In this document: one piece after another, positions 49,874-59,992 of the stretch
Numbering within the stretch: the stretch's first letter is position 1
How the letters are laid out: the number at the start of each line of letters is the position of its first letter
Assembly (NCBI GenBank): GCA_963713505.1
Contig: CAVQMC010000020.1
Span: forward strand, 1 to 64,000
Direction: 5' to 3'
From: CAVQMC01 sp963713505
Lineage (GTDB): Bacteria; Bacteroidota; Ignavibacteria; Ignavibacteriales; Ignavibacteriaceae
DNA length: 64,000 nucleotides
Notes under the pieces: model-generated
Told to the model about the DNA's origin: nothing
The model's database searches: none
Seen by the model: only the letters and a program-made list of their open reading frames with translations
Translations under genes and position numbers: made by a program

Positions 49874-50646
49874 TATTTTTCTTTATTTTCTTTTTCGAAT
49901 TTTTCTATAAAAGGTTTTATTAAATCTATCGGAACAGGGAATATTGTTGTTGAATTTTTTTCTGATGCAACTTCTGCCAACGTTTGCAGGAATCTTAATT
50001 GAAGTGCAATAGGATATTCGCTTATTACTGCAGCAGCATCTGCTAATTTCTGACTTGCTTGAAATTCACCTTCTGCATTTATTACTTTAGCCCTTCTAGT
50101 TCTTTCGGCTTCAGCCTGTCTGGCAATTGCTCTCTGCATTTCAATCGGAAGATCCACTTGCTTAACTTCAACCGTAGAAACTTTAATGCCCCATGGTTCC
50201 GTTTGTTCATCAATTATATGCTGAAGTTCTCTGTTGATTTTATCCCTTTCTGCTAAAAGTTCATCAAGCTGCGATTGTCCGAGAATACTTCTCAAAGTAG
50301 TTTGTGAAATTTGTGAAGTTGCCATTAAATAATCTTCAACATCAACAACTGCTTTTTCTGCTTGAACAACCCGGAAATAAACAACGGCATTTACTTTTAA
50401 TGAAACATTATCTTTTGTAATAATATCCTGTGGAGGAACGTCCATTACAATTGTTCTGAGACTTACTCTAACCATTCTATCTACAATTGGAATAAGTAAA
50501 ATTAAACCAGGGCCTTTTGCACCAATTAATCTTCCAAGTCTAAATACAACCGCACGTTCATATTCTCTTAAAATTCTAATTGAACTTGCAAGAATAAATA
50601 TTACAAAAATAATTAATACAATTAAAAAAGTTGAAATATATTGCAT
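49873..50646 (-). CDS. SPFH/Band 7 slipin
   Basis: A 257-residue membrane-anchored scaffold of the stomatin/slipin family: N-terminal helix (residues 5-25), then IREYERAVVFRLGRL, GPGLILLIPIVDRMVRV, PPQDIITKDNVSLKVNAVVYF, a long coiled coil (QAEAERTRRAKVINAEGE). Such proteins form rings in the inner membrane and partner with NfeD proteases. The NfeD gene lies 27 bases upstream on the same strand, a classic pair. Intact. Confidence 0.94.
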   Translation of the reverse strand: MQYISTFLIVLIIFVIFILASSIRILREYERAVVFRLGRLIGAKGPGLILLIPIVDRMVRVSLRTIVMDVPPQDIITKDNVSLKVNAVVYFRVVQAEKAVVDVEDYLMATSQISQTTLRSILGQSQLDELLAERDKINRELQHIIDEQTEPWGIKVSTVEVKQVDLPIEMQRAIARQAEAERTRRAKVINAEGEFQASQKLADAAAVISEYPIALQLRFLQTLAEVASEKNSTTIFPVPIDLIKPFIEKFEKENKEK

Positions 50647-50673
50647 TTTATTCCTCCGCTAAATCTTAAACTT

Positions 50674-51951
50674 TTATACTTTTTTTACTTTAAGGTTTAA
50701 TTTATTTATTTCTACTACTTGAACCACACTTCCTTCAGCAATTTCTCCTTCAACACTTTCAGCTTTCCAAATCTCGCCGTGAACTTTTATTTCTCCGGTT
50801 GGATTCAAAACCGAAACTGCAGTGCCAATTTCATTAACAATTCCTTCACTTCCGGAAAATGGTTTCAACTTTTGAGCTTTTACTCCTAACCCAATTGCAG
50901 TTATAAAAAATGCTACTGTAAGTAAAACAAAAATTGCAATAACTTCCCATGAAATTGAAATAACTTCCATAAAGGAATCGACATTAATTAGCATTATAGA
51001 TCCAAGTATTAGTGAAATAATTCCGCCTATTGTTAGTAATCCATGACTTACAATTTTTATTTCCAGTATGAAAAGAATTATTCCGATTATTATTAATGCT
51101 AAACCCGCATAATTTATCGGCAAAGTATTCATTGCATAAAATCCAAGTATTATGCAGATTGATCCAATTACTCCTGGGAAAATTGCACCGGGATTAAATA
51201 TTTCGAATAGTAATCCATATAATCCCAGCATAAAAAGAATGTAAGCAATATTCGGATCACTAATTAAGCTTAAAAGTCTTTCCGCAATATTTAAATCTAA
51301 ATAATCAATTTTGGCATCTTTAGTGTTTAAAATAATTTTACCTTTGTTTGTAAATACGGAATCTCCGTTTATTTTTATTAAAAGTGAATTAATATCATCA
51401 GCGATAAAATTTATTACATTTAATTTTAGTGCTTCTTTTTCAGTTATTGATAAAGATTTTCTTACAGCATCTTCGGCCCAGGTTATATTTCTTTTTCTGT
51501 TTTCGCTAATAGTTCTTATAAATGCGGCTGCATCGTTTGTAGCTTTCGTCATCATAACAGAATCCTGCGAACCTGAAAGTGTAACGGGATGCGCTGCCCC
51601 AATATTTGTACCCGGCGCCATTACTGCAATGTTAGAAGCAATTGTAATAAAAACGCCTGCCGATGCTGCTTGTGCGCCCGGAGGAGAAACATAAACAACA
51701 ATGGGTACATCTGATTTTAAAAATGAAGTAACAATTGTTCGGGTCGATTTTAAAAGTCCGCCGGGGGTATTTAATTGAAGAATTAAACAAATATATTTTT
51801 CATTTTCTGCTTTAGATATTCCTCTTTGAATATAATCGGCGCAGGCTGGATTAATTGCACCATCATAGGTTAAAACAAGTACTTTGGATTGTTGTGCAAA
51901 TAAACTTGTAACAACGGTGAGAAATGCAAATAAGATAATATTTAAACGCAT
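50674..51951 (-). CDS. NfeD-family membrane serine protease
   Basis: About 425 residues: signal/membrane start (LNIILFAFLTVVTSLFAQQ), a ClpP-like serine protease domain with the nucleophile region PPGAQAASAGVFITIAS and LNTPGGLLKSTR, EALKLNVI carrying the likely catalytic Lys, several membrane helices and a C-terminal OB-fold NfeD domain. Start chosen at the ATG 51951 (GGGGAGT ribosome site); a longer frame to 52011 lacks one. Known partners of slipins, cleaving short hydrophobic segments in the membrane. Intact. Confidence 0.92.
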   Translation of the reverse strand: MRLNIILFAFLTVVTSLFAQQSKVLVLTYDGAINPACADYIQRGISKAENEKYICLILQLNTPGGLLKSTRTIVTSFLKSDVPIVVYVSPPGAQAASAGVFITIASNIAVMAPGTNIGAAHPVTLSGSQDSVMMTKATNDAAAFIRTISENRKRNITWAEDAVRKSLSITEKEALKLNVINFIADDINSLLIKINGDSVFTNKGKIILNTKDAKIDYLDLNIAERLLSLISDPNIAYILFMLGLYGLLFEIFNPGAIFPGVIGSICIILGFYAMNTLPINYAGLALIIIGIILFILEIKIVSHGLLTIGGIISLILGSIMLINVDSFMEVISISWEVIAIFVLLTVAFFITAIGLGVKAQKLKPFSGSEGIVNEIGTAVSVLNPTGEIKVHGEIWKAESVEGEIAEGSVVQVVEINKLNLKVKKV

Positions 51952-52151
51952 ATTAACTCCCCGTAAGCTTTTAATTAAAAGTAACTTAGAGAAAAAAAAA
52001 TTGTTAAGCAAGGAAGAGGATTATATAAATCAAATTTCAAATCACAATATTTAAAAATTCACTTCTTTTTAAAGAATTGATTCTTGAACATTTTTAAATA
52101 AACAGATATTTTGTTTTGCCTTCTCTGTAAATATTTTAAATAAGGTTTTTA

Positions 52152-54137
52152 ATGCAGATGAAATTCGAACGTAAGAAATTATCAAATGAAATATTGTTGA
52201 ATCTTTATAATGAGATTATAAAACCAAGAATAATTGAAGAAAAAATGATCAACCTGATCCGGCAGGGAAAAATTTCCAAATGGTTTTCGGGTATTGGTCA
52301 GGAAGCAATTTCAGTCGGTTCAGCATCAGCTATGGAAGATGATGAATATATTTTAACAATGCACAGAAATTTGGGTGTATTTACTTATCGCAATTTACCT
52401 TTAAACAAATTATTCTCTCAGTTTGAAGGAAAATATAACGGGTACACTAAAGGAAGGGACCGTTCATTTCATTTTGGTACCAAAGATTTTAAAATAGTTG
52501 GAATGATTTCTCATTTAGCTGCTCAACTTGGAGTTGCTGACGGAATAGCTTTGGGACATCTTCTTAAAAAAGAAAAAAAAGCGGTTCTGGTTTTTACAGG
52601 TGAAGGAGGAACTAGCGAAGGTGATTTTCATGAAGCTGTTAATATTGCTTCAGTATGGAGTTTGCCGGTGATTTTTTTCATCGAAAATAACGGTTACGGT
52701 TTATCAACTCCTATAAAAGAACAATTTAATTGTGAAAAATTATCGGACAAAGGAATCGGATATGGAATTGAAGCTAAAATAATAGACGGTAATAATATAT
52801 TAGAAGTTTATTCGACTGTAAAAAAGTATGCAGAAAGTATAAGAAACAAACCGAGGCCCGTTTTAATTGAAGCAATTTCTTTTAGAATGCACGGACACGA
52901 AGAAGCCTCCGGAACAAAATATATTCCCAAAAGCGTAGTTGTCGGCTGGTCAAAAAGAGATCCGATAAAAAATTATGAAGAATATCTAGTTAAAGAAAAA
53001 TTATTAGATGAAAAGGAAATTCAAAAACTTAAAAATGATTTTAAAAAGAAAGTTGATACCGAATGGAGCAAGTCTTTAAAAGAAGCAGAACCGGAAATTA
53101 ATACAGAAAAAGAAATTGAGGATGTTTATTTCCCGTTCGAACAAAAAATTACATTTCCTAAATCCAACAAGGTATCAAATAAAAGATTCATCGATGCTAT
53201 TTCCGATTCACTTAAACAAAGTTTAGAAAAATTTCCCGAACTGATTATAATGGGACAGGATATTGCCGAATACGGAGGAGTTTTTAAAGTTACAAAGGAT
53301 TTTGTAAAAGAATTCGGCAAAGACAGAATACGAAATACACCTATTTGTGAATCTTCAATTGTTGGTGCCGGGTTAGGTTATGCTATTCATGGCGGTAAAT
53401 CTGTTATAGAAATGCAGTTTGCTGATTTTGTAACTGATGGTTTTAATCAAATTGTAAATAATCTTGCAAAGATTCATTACCGCTGGGGACAAAATGCAGA
53501 TGTTGTAATTAGAATGCCTGCCGGTGCAGGCGTAAATGCCGGTCCATTCCATTCTCAATCAAATGAATCCTGGTTTTTTCACACTCCGGGTCTAAAGATA
53601 GTTTACCCTTCAAATCCACATGATGCAAAAGGTTTATTAAATGCTTCAATAGAAGATCCGAATCCTATTTTATTTTTCGAACATAAAGCTCTTTACCGTT
53701 CCATTTCAGAAGAAATTCCTGATGATTATTTTACATTGGAAATTGGTAAAGCAAGTGTAATTCAAGAAGGTAAGGATGTTTCAATCATAACTTATGGGAT
53801 GGGAGTTAGGTGGGCAAAAAACGTTTTAAAGGAATTTGCCAATACTTCAGTTGAAATTATCGACTTAAAAACGTTGCTACCGTGGGATAAAGACAGTATA
53901 AAAAATTCTACCATGAAAACAGGAAAAATTTTAATACTGCATGAAGATTGCATAACCGGTGGAATTGGTGCAGAGATTTCGGCATGGCTTAATGAAAATT
54001 GTTTTGAATATCTTGACGGTCCCATTACTCGTGTTGGGGGTTTGGACACACCGGTACCATTTAATTCAAATCTTGAAAAAAATTTTCTTCCCGAAAAAAG
54101 ATTAAAAGAAAAATTAGAGTATCTTATTAATTATTAA
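52152..54137 (+). CDS. Fused E1 alpha-beta 2-oxoacid dehydrogenase
   Basis: A single 661-residue chain. Residues 1-330 are E1 alpha of a branched-chain/pyruvate dehydrogenase complex: MHRNLGVFTYR, RDRSFHFGT, the thiamine diphosphate motif GEGGTSEGDFHEAVNIASVWSLP to ENNGYGLSTP, MHGHEEASG. Residues 345-661 are E1 beta: MGQDIAEYGGVFKVTKD, CESSIVGAGLGYAIHGG, RMPAGAGVNAGPFHSQS, HTPGLKIVYPSNP, HEDCITGGIGAEI. The two subunits are normally separate genes; fused forms are known in several bacteria. E2 and E3 are not nearby, so the substrate (branched 2-oxoacid or pyruvate) stays open. Intact. Confidence 0.92.
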   Translation: MQMKFERKKLSNEILLNLYNEIIKPRIIEEKMINLIRQGKISKWFSGIGQEAISVGSASAMEDDEYILTMHRNLGVFTYRNLPLNKLFSQFEGKYNGYTKGRDRSFHFGTKDFKIVGMISHLAAQLGVADGIALGHLLKKEKKAVLVFTGEGGTSEGDFHEAVNIASVWSLPVIFFIENNGYGLSTPIKEQFNCEKLSDKGIGYGIEAKIIDGNNILEVYSTVKKYAESIRNKPRPVLIEAISFRMHGHEEASGTKYIPKSVVVGWSKRDPIKNYEEYLVKEKLLDEKEIQKLKNDFKKKVDTEWSKSLKEAEPEINTEKEIEDVYFPFEQKITFPKSNKVSNKRFIDAISDSLKQSLEKFPELIIMGQDIAEYGGVFKVTKDFVKEFGKDRIRNTPICESSIVGAGLGYAIHGGKSVIEMQFADFVTDGFNQIVNNLAKIHYRWGQNADVVIRMPAGAGVNAGPFHSQSNESWFFHTPGLKIVYPSNPHDAKGLLNASIEDPNPILFFEHKALYRSISEEIPDDYFTLEIGKASVIQEGKDVSIITYGMGVRWAKNVLKEFANTSVEIIDLKTLLPWDKDSIKNSTMKTGKILILHEDCITGGIGAEISAWLNENCFEYLDGPITRVGGLDTPVPFNSNLEKNFLPEKRLKEKLEYLINY

Positions 54138-54298
54138 ACGCAAACTAGAGCGCAAAATCTTTAGTCCTTAATTTTTCCATTATAAAAAAAGTTCTATCTA
54201 ATCTAAAAATTTTTTAATTTAACACGATTAAATTTAAATATTATAAATTCTAGTTGAATACTTAATTCAAATTATATACAGTTATTTTCGGTGAATTA

Positions 54299-56541
54299 AT
54301 GCATCTTGGGTACAAACTTTCCTCTATATTTTTCTTAATATTTATATGTAGTTTATTATCAAATATAGGCTTTGCACAAAATACCGGTATACTCAGAGGT
54401 AATATTGCTGATTCTACAAGCGGAGAGGTTTTACCTTATGCTAACGTATATATACAAGAATTAAAAACAGGAGCTTCTACCGACAGCAGGGGAAATTTTA
54501 TCATTAATGCTATTCCCGGCGGACATAAATATACCGTAATTGTTTCTTTTATTGGATATCAATCCAAAAAGCTGCAGGTTAAAATATTACAGAACAAAAC
54601 CACTTTTATAAACATATTGCTAGTCCCTACAAATTTACAATTGCAGACGATAGAAAAAATTGGTGAAAAAGTTATAAAGAAAAATGAAACTGATTTAAGT
54701 GTTCAAAGATTATCGATGAGGCAATTGGAAGTAATGCCTAAAGGTGTTGAAACTGATGTATTCAGATCTTTACAAACTTTACCCGGTGTAAGATCAACCG
54801 GGGATGTTTCTGCCAGGTATTATGTAAGAGGCGGAACGAGTGATCAAAATCTTGTACTTGTAAATGGAATTACGGTTTACAATCCTTTTCATGCATTAGG
54901 TTTATTTAGTGTAATTGATCCCGATATGATAAACTCAATTGAATTTTATAAAGGCGGTTTTTCAGCGCAATATGATGATAGACTTTCCTCAGTTTTAGAT
55001 ATTGTTACAAAGAATGGAAATCAGAATAATTTTGCAGGCAAGTTTAGTTCAAGTTATTTAACAGGTAAAGGTTTGGTTGAAGGTCCAATTCCTAACGGAT
55101 CTTTTATTATTACCGGGAGGAAAAGTTACTCTAACAGTATTTTAAAAAAGTTTTAAATGATCAAAATGTTCCTATCGATTTTTATGATGCATCATTTAAA
55201 GTAAATTATTCCAATCCGGATTTTTACAAGCGGGCAAAGTTTTCTGTATTTGGCTTTTTAAGCGGAGACAAAGTTAAATATGATGATCCCCGAAAAGAAG
55301 ACTTTAAATGGGGAAATAATTTGCTTGGATTTGAATGGCTTCAAGTTTATGATGTCCCTTTATACTCCAGACTAGCTTTATCCTTAAGTAAATTTCATGG
55401 TGAGGTAAATCCAAATCAAAGCACAATTAAACCTAAACAGAACGATGTAAATGATGTAACAGGAAGTTTTGATTTAACAAGTTTTTTTGAGAGTAAAGAT
55501 GAACTTGGTGTTGGTTTCAAATTTAAAGCGGTTCGGACTAATTTATTATTAACAAACCAACAGGGTATTGAGTCTAATATAGAAGAATTTTCAGGTAACT
55601 TGTCTGTTTATGCTAAATATAAACTTTTAAGATTCGAGAATTTCGGTGCGGACGTAGGCAGCAGATTTAATATTGCAGGTTTATCTGTTAACGGCAGCGG
55701 GATAATTGAACCTCGTGTAAATTTCACGTATAGATTCGTTCCTGAAATTGCACTTAAAGGAGCGTGGGGAATTTATCTTCAAGAAATTTCAACTATTTCA
55801 GATGAAAACGAAGTCATTTCTCTCTTTGAACCTTGGATTATTACTCCAGATTATCTAAATCCGGCTACAGCGATTCATTATGTTATTGGAACTGAAATTG
55901 ACTTTTCAGAAGGACAATCAATTGATATAGAAGGTTACTATAAAGTTGTACATAACCTTCCCGTAGTTAATCAAAACAAAATTTATTCATTTGATCCTGA
56001 TTTAATTAGTGGAAACGGTGAATCCTACGGCTGGGAATTTCAATACAAATGGGCTAATCCAAATTTTAACTTTAATGCATCATATACTTTAAGCTGGGCT
56101 TATAAAAGTGTCGGCGACTATTTATATTATCCTAAATATGATTCAAGACATTCAGTGAATTTAAATCTCGAGTATAATCTTGGAGATGGCTGGCATGCAA
56201 GTGCCAACTGGACATTCAATTCGGGGCTGCCGTTTACTCCGCTTCTTGGTTATTATGATAAGTTATACTTTAATGACTTTGGAAGCACATGGTATTCAGA
56301 TGATAATTTTAAACCATATCTTATATTAGGTGATCGAAATATAGAAAGACTGCCGGTTTATCATAGGTTGGATCTGAGTTTATCAAAATCAATAGAAATT
56401 AGCTTTGTCAAAGCTTCATTAGATTTCAGCATCATTAATGTTTATAACAGAAAAAATATTTTCTACTTTAAAAGAGAGACCGGTGAACGTGTAAATATGC
56501 TGCCGTTTTTACCAACTGCTACCATTAAGATTGAATTATAA
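54299..56541 (+). CDS. TonB-dependent receptor with CarboxypepD_reg-like domain (one frameshift)
   Basis: Outer-membrane receptor of about 747 residues. Signal peptide (FLIFICSLLSNIGFAQ), regulatory beta domain (GNIADSTSGEVLPYANVYI, DSRGNFIINAIPGG), plug (VFRSLQTLPGVRSTGDVS, YYVRGGTSDQNLVLVNGI, YDDRLSSVLDIVTKNG) and barrel to the end TATIKIEL. One indel near 55146, inside an A run, splits it; after it the sequence KVLNDQNVPIDFYDASFKVNY continues cleanly. The YVRGGTSDQNLVLVNG plug marks the Bacteroidota receptor group that goes with DUF4249 lipoproteins. The next gene is one. Confidence 0.9.
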
Positions 56542-56542
56542 C

Positions 56543-57505
56543 ATGAAAAAATTATATATATATATAGCAATTTTAAGTTTACTTGTAATATTTTCATCTT
56601 GTGAAGAAAACTTTAATCCCAAAGGCCAGTTTCAAGAAAAATATGTACTTAATTGTGTATTAAGCGGAGATACTAGTTATCAAGTCGCAATCTTAACAAA
56701 AAGTTACAATGTTCCGGGTTTTGATCCATATAAAAATACAGTAGATCCGGCTTTGGACAGCGCGGATATTCGTTTATGGCAGGGCGATTCCGTATATATC
56801 TTTCGCGACACTTTAGTCGATAGAATCGGAACTAAAAGGTATGATTCACCTCTTAAAATTTTTTATTTAAAGAATTTTACCCCTGAATTTAGGCAAAGTT
56901 ATGAAATTGAAGCATTGCTTCCGAATGGAAGAAGATTAAAATCTTCTTCTCAATCTGTACCCGAGGTAGATTTTGATCTTAAAAACAGTACGGTAGTCAT
57001 TCCCCCAAGTGTTGGAAATTATGTAAATATATATTGGAATATTCCTAAAGAAAATACACTATTTGTTTTTACTTATACAGTAAATTATTATCAAAAGATA
57101 GATGGAGTTAATGTTCCTAAAAAAGTTAATATTCCAATTTATTATGTCTTACAAAATGGTCAGTACGTACCAAATTATTCAACGCCGAGTAATTTGCCTT
57201 CTGCAAATTTTAGTATGGATGCAATAACAAGAACATTGGAAAACATCTCAAAAAATGATCCGAATAAACAGAATTTTTATGTGAATATTACAAATAGTTT
57301 TAAGTTATTTGTATTGGATGATAATTTATCAAAATATTATTCATCAAATACGGGCGGTAATGATTTTACTGTTAGACTGGATGAACTGGACTATACCAAT
57401 ATTGAAGGCGGTTACGGAGTTTTCGGGTCATTATTTAAGAAAACTTATAAATTAAAATTTACTGCGGATTATATTAAGATCTTTTGGCTACAATCCAATA
57501 TTTAA
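56543..57505 (+). CDS. DUF4249-family outer-membrane lipoprotein
   Basis: A 320-residue lipoprotein (lipobox FSSC, then EENFNPKGQFQEKYVLNCVLSG). YNVPGFDPYKNTVDPALDSADIRLWQGDS and EIEALLPNGRRLKSSS are the pattern of DUF4249. ATG 56543 is 1 base after the receptor's stop. In Bacteroidota these lipoproteins pair with TonB receptors much as SusD pairs with SusC, so the two likely form one import system; the ligand is unknown. Intact. Confidence 0.86.
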   Translation: MKKLYIYIAILSLLVIFSSCEENFNPKGQFQEKYVLNCVLSGDTSYQVAILTKSYNVPGFDPYKNTVDPALDSADIRLWQGDSVYIFRDTLVDRIGTKRYDSPLKIFYLKNFTPEFRQSYEIEALLPNGRRLKSSSQSVPEVDFDLKNSTVVIPPSVGNYVNIYWNIPKENTLFVFTYTVNYYQKIDGVNVPKKVNIPIYYVLQNGQYVPNYSTPSNLPSANFSMDAITRTLENISKNDPNKQNFYVNITNSFKLFVLDDNLSKYYSSNTGGNDFTVRLDELDYTNIEGGYGVFGSLFKKTYKLKFTADYIKIFWLQSNI

Positions 57506-57527
57506 TTAATCTGAATAAATTCTTTTC

Positions 57528-59131
57528 ATGATAAAAATATTAAATAAAAAAAGTAAACTGCAGAAATCATTTTTACTTGTAATCTTATCACTTTTTGTAA
57601 TTACAGGGTTTATTTGTGATAAAACAGTTAGTGTTTCACCACCATTAAAACCGGTTTCAACCGGAATTTCTATCAATAAAATCAATTCCTGAAGGATCTT
57701 ATATTTATCTTAATGGAAGAAATACCGGCGATTAACTCCGGACAGTTTAACATTTTTAGACCCAGGTAATTATAAAGTGACTTTAAAAGAAATTATTATA
57801 AAGATACTACTTTATATTTAAATGCATATGACGATAAAAAAATTGATACACTAATTGATTATTTATCAAACCCTTCAATGTTCGGAGGTTTAAATGTTAC
57901 ATCTGATCCTACTAACTCACTTATATTTATAAATGATTCAGCAACAGGGTTTTCAACGCCACATATTTTTAATCATTTGATTCCTGGACCATATAATTTA
58001 AAATGTGAAAAGACTGGATTCAGGGATAATGTTGTAGAAGGATTAGTATTCAGTAATGAAACCAGAGCGTTTTTTGTAGAATTAGAAGACACAACATTAT
58101 GGGTGGATTATCAAAAGTCTAATTCAAATATACAATCAGTTTCACTTTCATCAATTGATATTGATAATAATAATATTATTTGGATAGGATCGGTTGACAG
58201 TGGATTAATTAAATTTGATGGCAGAAATTTCACTAATTTTTCAACATCTAACTCTTCTATACCAAGTGATAACATAATTTGTGTAAAGCACGACAACCAA
58301 AATAAATTATGGGTAGGAACAGATAATGGTTTAGGTATTTTTTATAATAATAATTGGTCTATTTTGAATAAAGATAATTCACCTTTACCAACCAACAGAA
58401 TTGAAACCATCGCATTTGAAAATAATATTTCATGGATCGGTACTTCTGGCGGATTAGCTAAATATGACGGCACAAATTGGCAGATTTATACAATTAACAA
58501 TACTAATCTTCCATGGCATTGGATTAAAACTATTTCAATAGACCAGCTAAATAATAAATGGTTAGGCATCAGTGATTCGGGAATAGCTTCTTATAACGAC
58601 CAAGTGTTTACTATTTACAGAGCAGGGGAGTCTAATATTCCGACTGATAATCCATCTGCATCGGCTGTTTCAGCAAATGGTAATATCTGGTTTGGTTTTC
58701 TTCCTTCTATTAATGCTAATGGAGGAATTGCAATTTTTAATGGTAATGACTGGAATCAGGTTAATATAGGTAATCCGCAATTACAAGTTAACGATATTTA
58801 TATCGATCAATATGATATCAAGTGGATTTCAACAAACCAAGGTTTGTTTAAAATGACTGGTCAAAGTGTAGAACAGCAATTCACAATTTATAATTCTAAA
58901 TTGACTTCACCAAGCGTAACATCTTCAATTAGAGATAACTCAGGTAATTTATGGATAACAACATTAAGCGGCGGATTGAATAAATATAAAGGAGCAATTA
59001 AATTAATGTATTCCAATAATTTTTCTAATTTTCTTTTAAGTTTATCCTTAGAGGATTCAGCCTGTTTAAAAATTGATGCATCTTTCGTAAAATCAAAAAC
59101 TCTTACATCCGAAATTTCCGGTCTTATATAA
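57528..59131 (+). CDS. Lipoprotein with PEGA-like domains and two-component-type propeller (several frameshifts)
   Basis: The leader MIKILNKKSKLQKSFLLVILS ends in FICDK, a lipoprotein-like site. Then PEGA-like domains (INSTPEGSYIYLNGRNTGD..., VTSDPTNSLIFINDSATGFSTP, IPGPYNLKCEKTGF) and a propeller with WIGSVDSGLIKFDGRNFTNF, LWVGTDNGLGIFYNNNWS, WIGTSGGLAKYDGTNWQIY and GGLNKYKG repeats, as in the sensor part of hybrid two-component proteins but with no kinase. Indels near 57680, 57735 and 57800 break the front. The frame runs 240 bases into the patatin gene, so its true end is probably near 58995. Confidence 0.7.
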
Positions 59132-59832
59132 ATATCAGGTTTTAGAAATTTTAATTTTTGTCTGCTGATTGAATTCTGCATTATTTGATAAGCTGTGAAA
59201 ACAGATTCAAATGTCGGCGGAATACTTCTTCCGTTGCTGCTTTTATAAGCGGTTACATCAATTGCAACTGTAATATCGCATTCATCTTTTATAATATCGT
59301 AAGGTAAAGGATTTACAATTCCGCCGTCTACTAAAATTTTATTTTTTATTTTTACAGGAGTGAATAATCCGGGCAGGGAATAGCTTGCTTTTATTGCATT
59401 TGAAAGATCACCTTTTTCAAAAATAATTTCTTCTTTATTCCAGAATTCAGTTGCAACAATTTTTAAAGGAATTTGAAGTTCTTCAAATGTTTTTACCTTT
59501 AAATGCTTAAATATGAAATTCTGAAATTTATCTCCTTTAATTAAACCGGTCTTTAAAATCTGCAGATCAATCATAGAGAGCATTTTCATTATGTCCCACT
59601 TCATAAAAAAATCGGAGAATTTATCATTTTTAGGATAAATTAAACTATATAAAATTGTTTTCATCTCTTTGGAAGTAAAACCGGCTGCATAAAATGCACC
59701 GACAATTGATCCTATACTTGAGCCGGAAATTATAGAAGGTTTAATCCCCAATTCTTCTAAAGCTTCAATCATTAATATGTGGGCGATTCCTCTTGCTCCG
59801 CCGCCTCCGAATGCAATTCCAACAGTTTTCAT
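58888..59832 (-). CDS. Patatin-like phospholipase
   Basis: Serine acyl hydrolase of the patatin/RssA group, cytoplasmic or membrane-bound. 314 residues: oxyanion loop GGGGARGIAH (9-18), nucleophile S39 in GSSIGS and the dyad Asp in DGGIVNPLPYD. The frame overlaps the upstream propeller gene tail to tail by 244 bases (58888-59131); the last 35 residues are probably not real, since the antisense frame there looks like propeller sequence. The true stop is likely near 59000. Confidence 0.9.
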   Translation of the reverse strand: MKTVGIAFGGGGARGIAHILMIEALEELGIKPSIISGSSIGSIVGAFYAAGFTSKEMKTILYSLIYPKNDKFSDFFMKWDIMKMLSMIDLQILKTGLIKGDKFQNFIFKHLKVKTFEELQIPLKIVATEFWNKEEIIFEKGDLSNAIKASYSLPGLFTPVKIKNKILVDGGIVNPLPYDIIKDECDITVAIDVTAYKSSNGRSIPPTFESVFTAYQIMQNSISRQKLKFLKPDIYIRPEISDVRVFDFTKDASIFKQAESSKDKLKRKLEKLLEYINLIAPLYLFNPPLNVVIHKLPELSLIEDVTLGEVNLEL

Positions 59833-59992
59833 TTAACTAGATATTAGAATAATTTTAAACATTTATTTGACACGAAAAGATATGATTTATTAATAAAAAT
59901 CAATGAAAACCAAAGCACAAAATATTAATTTTTTTGAAATAATTAAGTATTCAAATCAATTAAACTTAATTACAAATCTATTAAATATTTAT

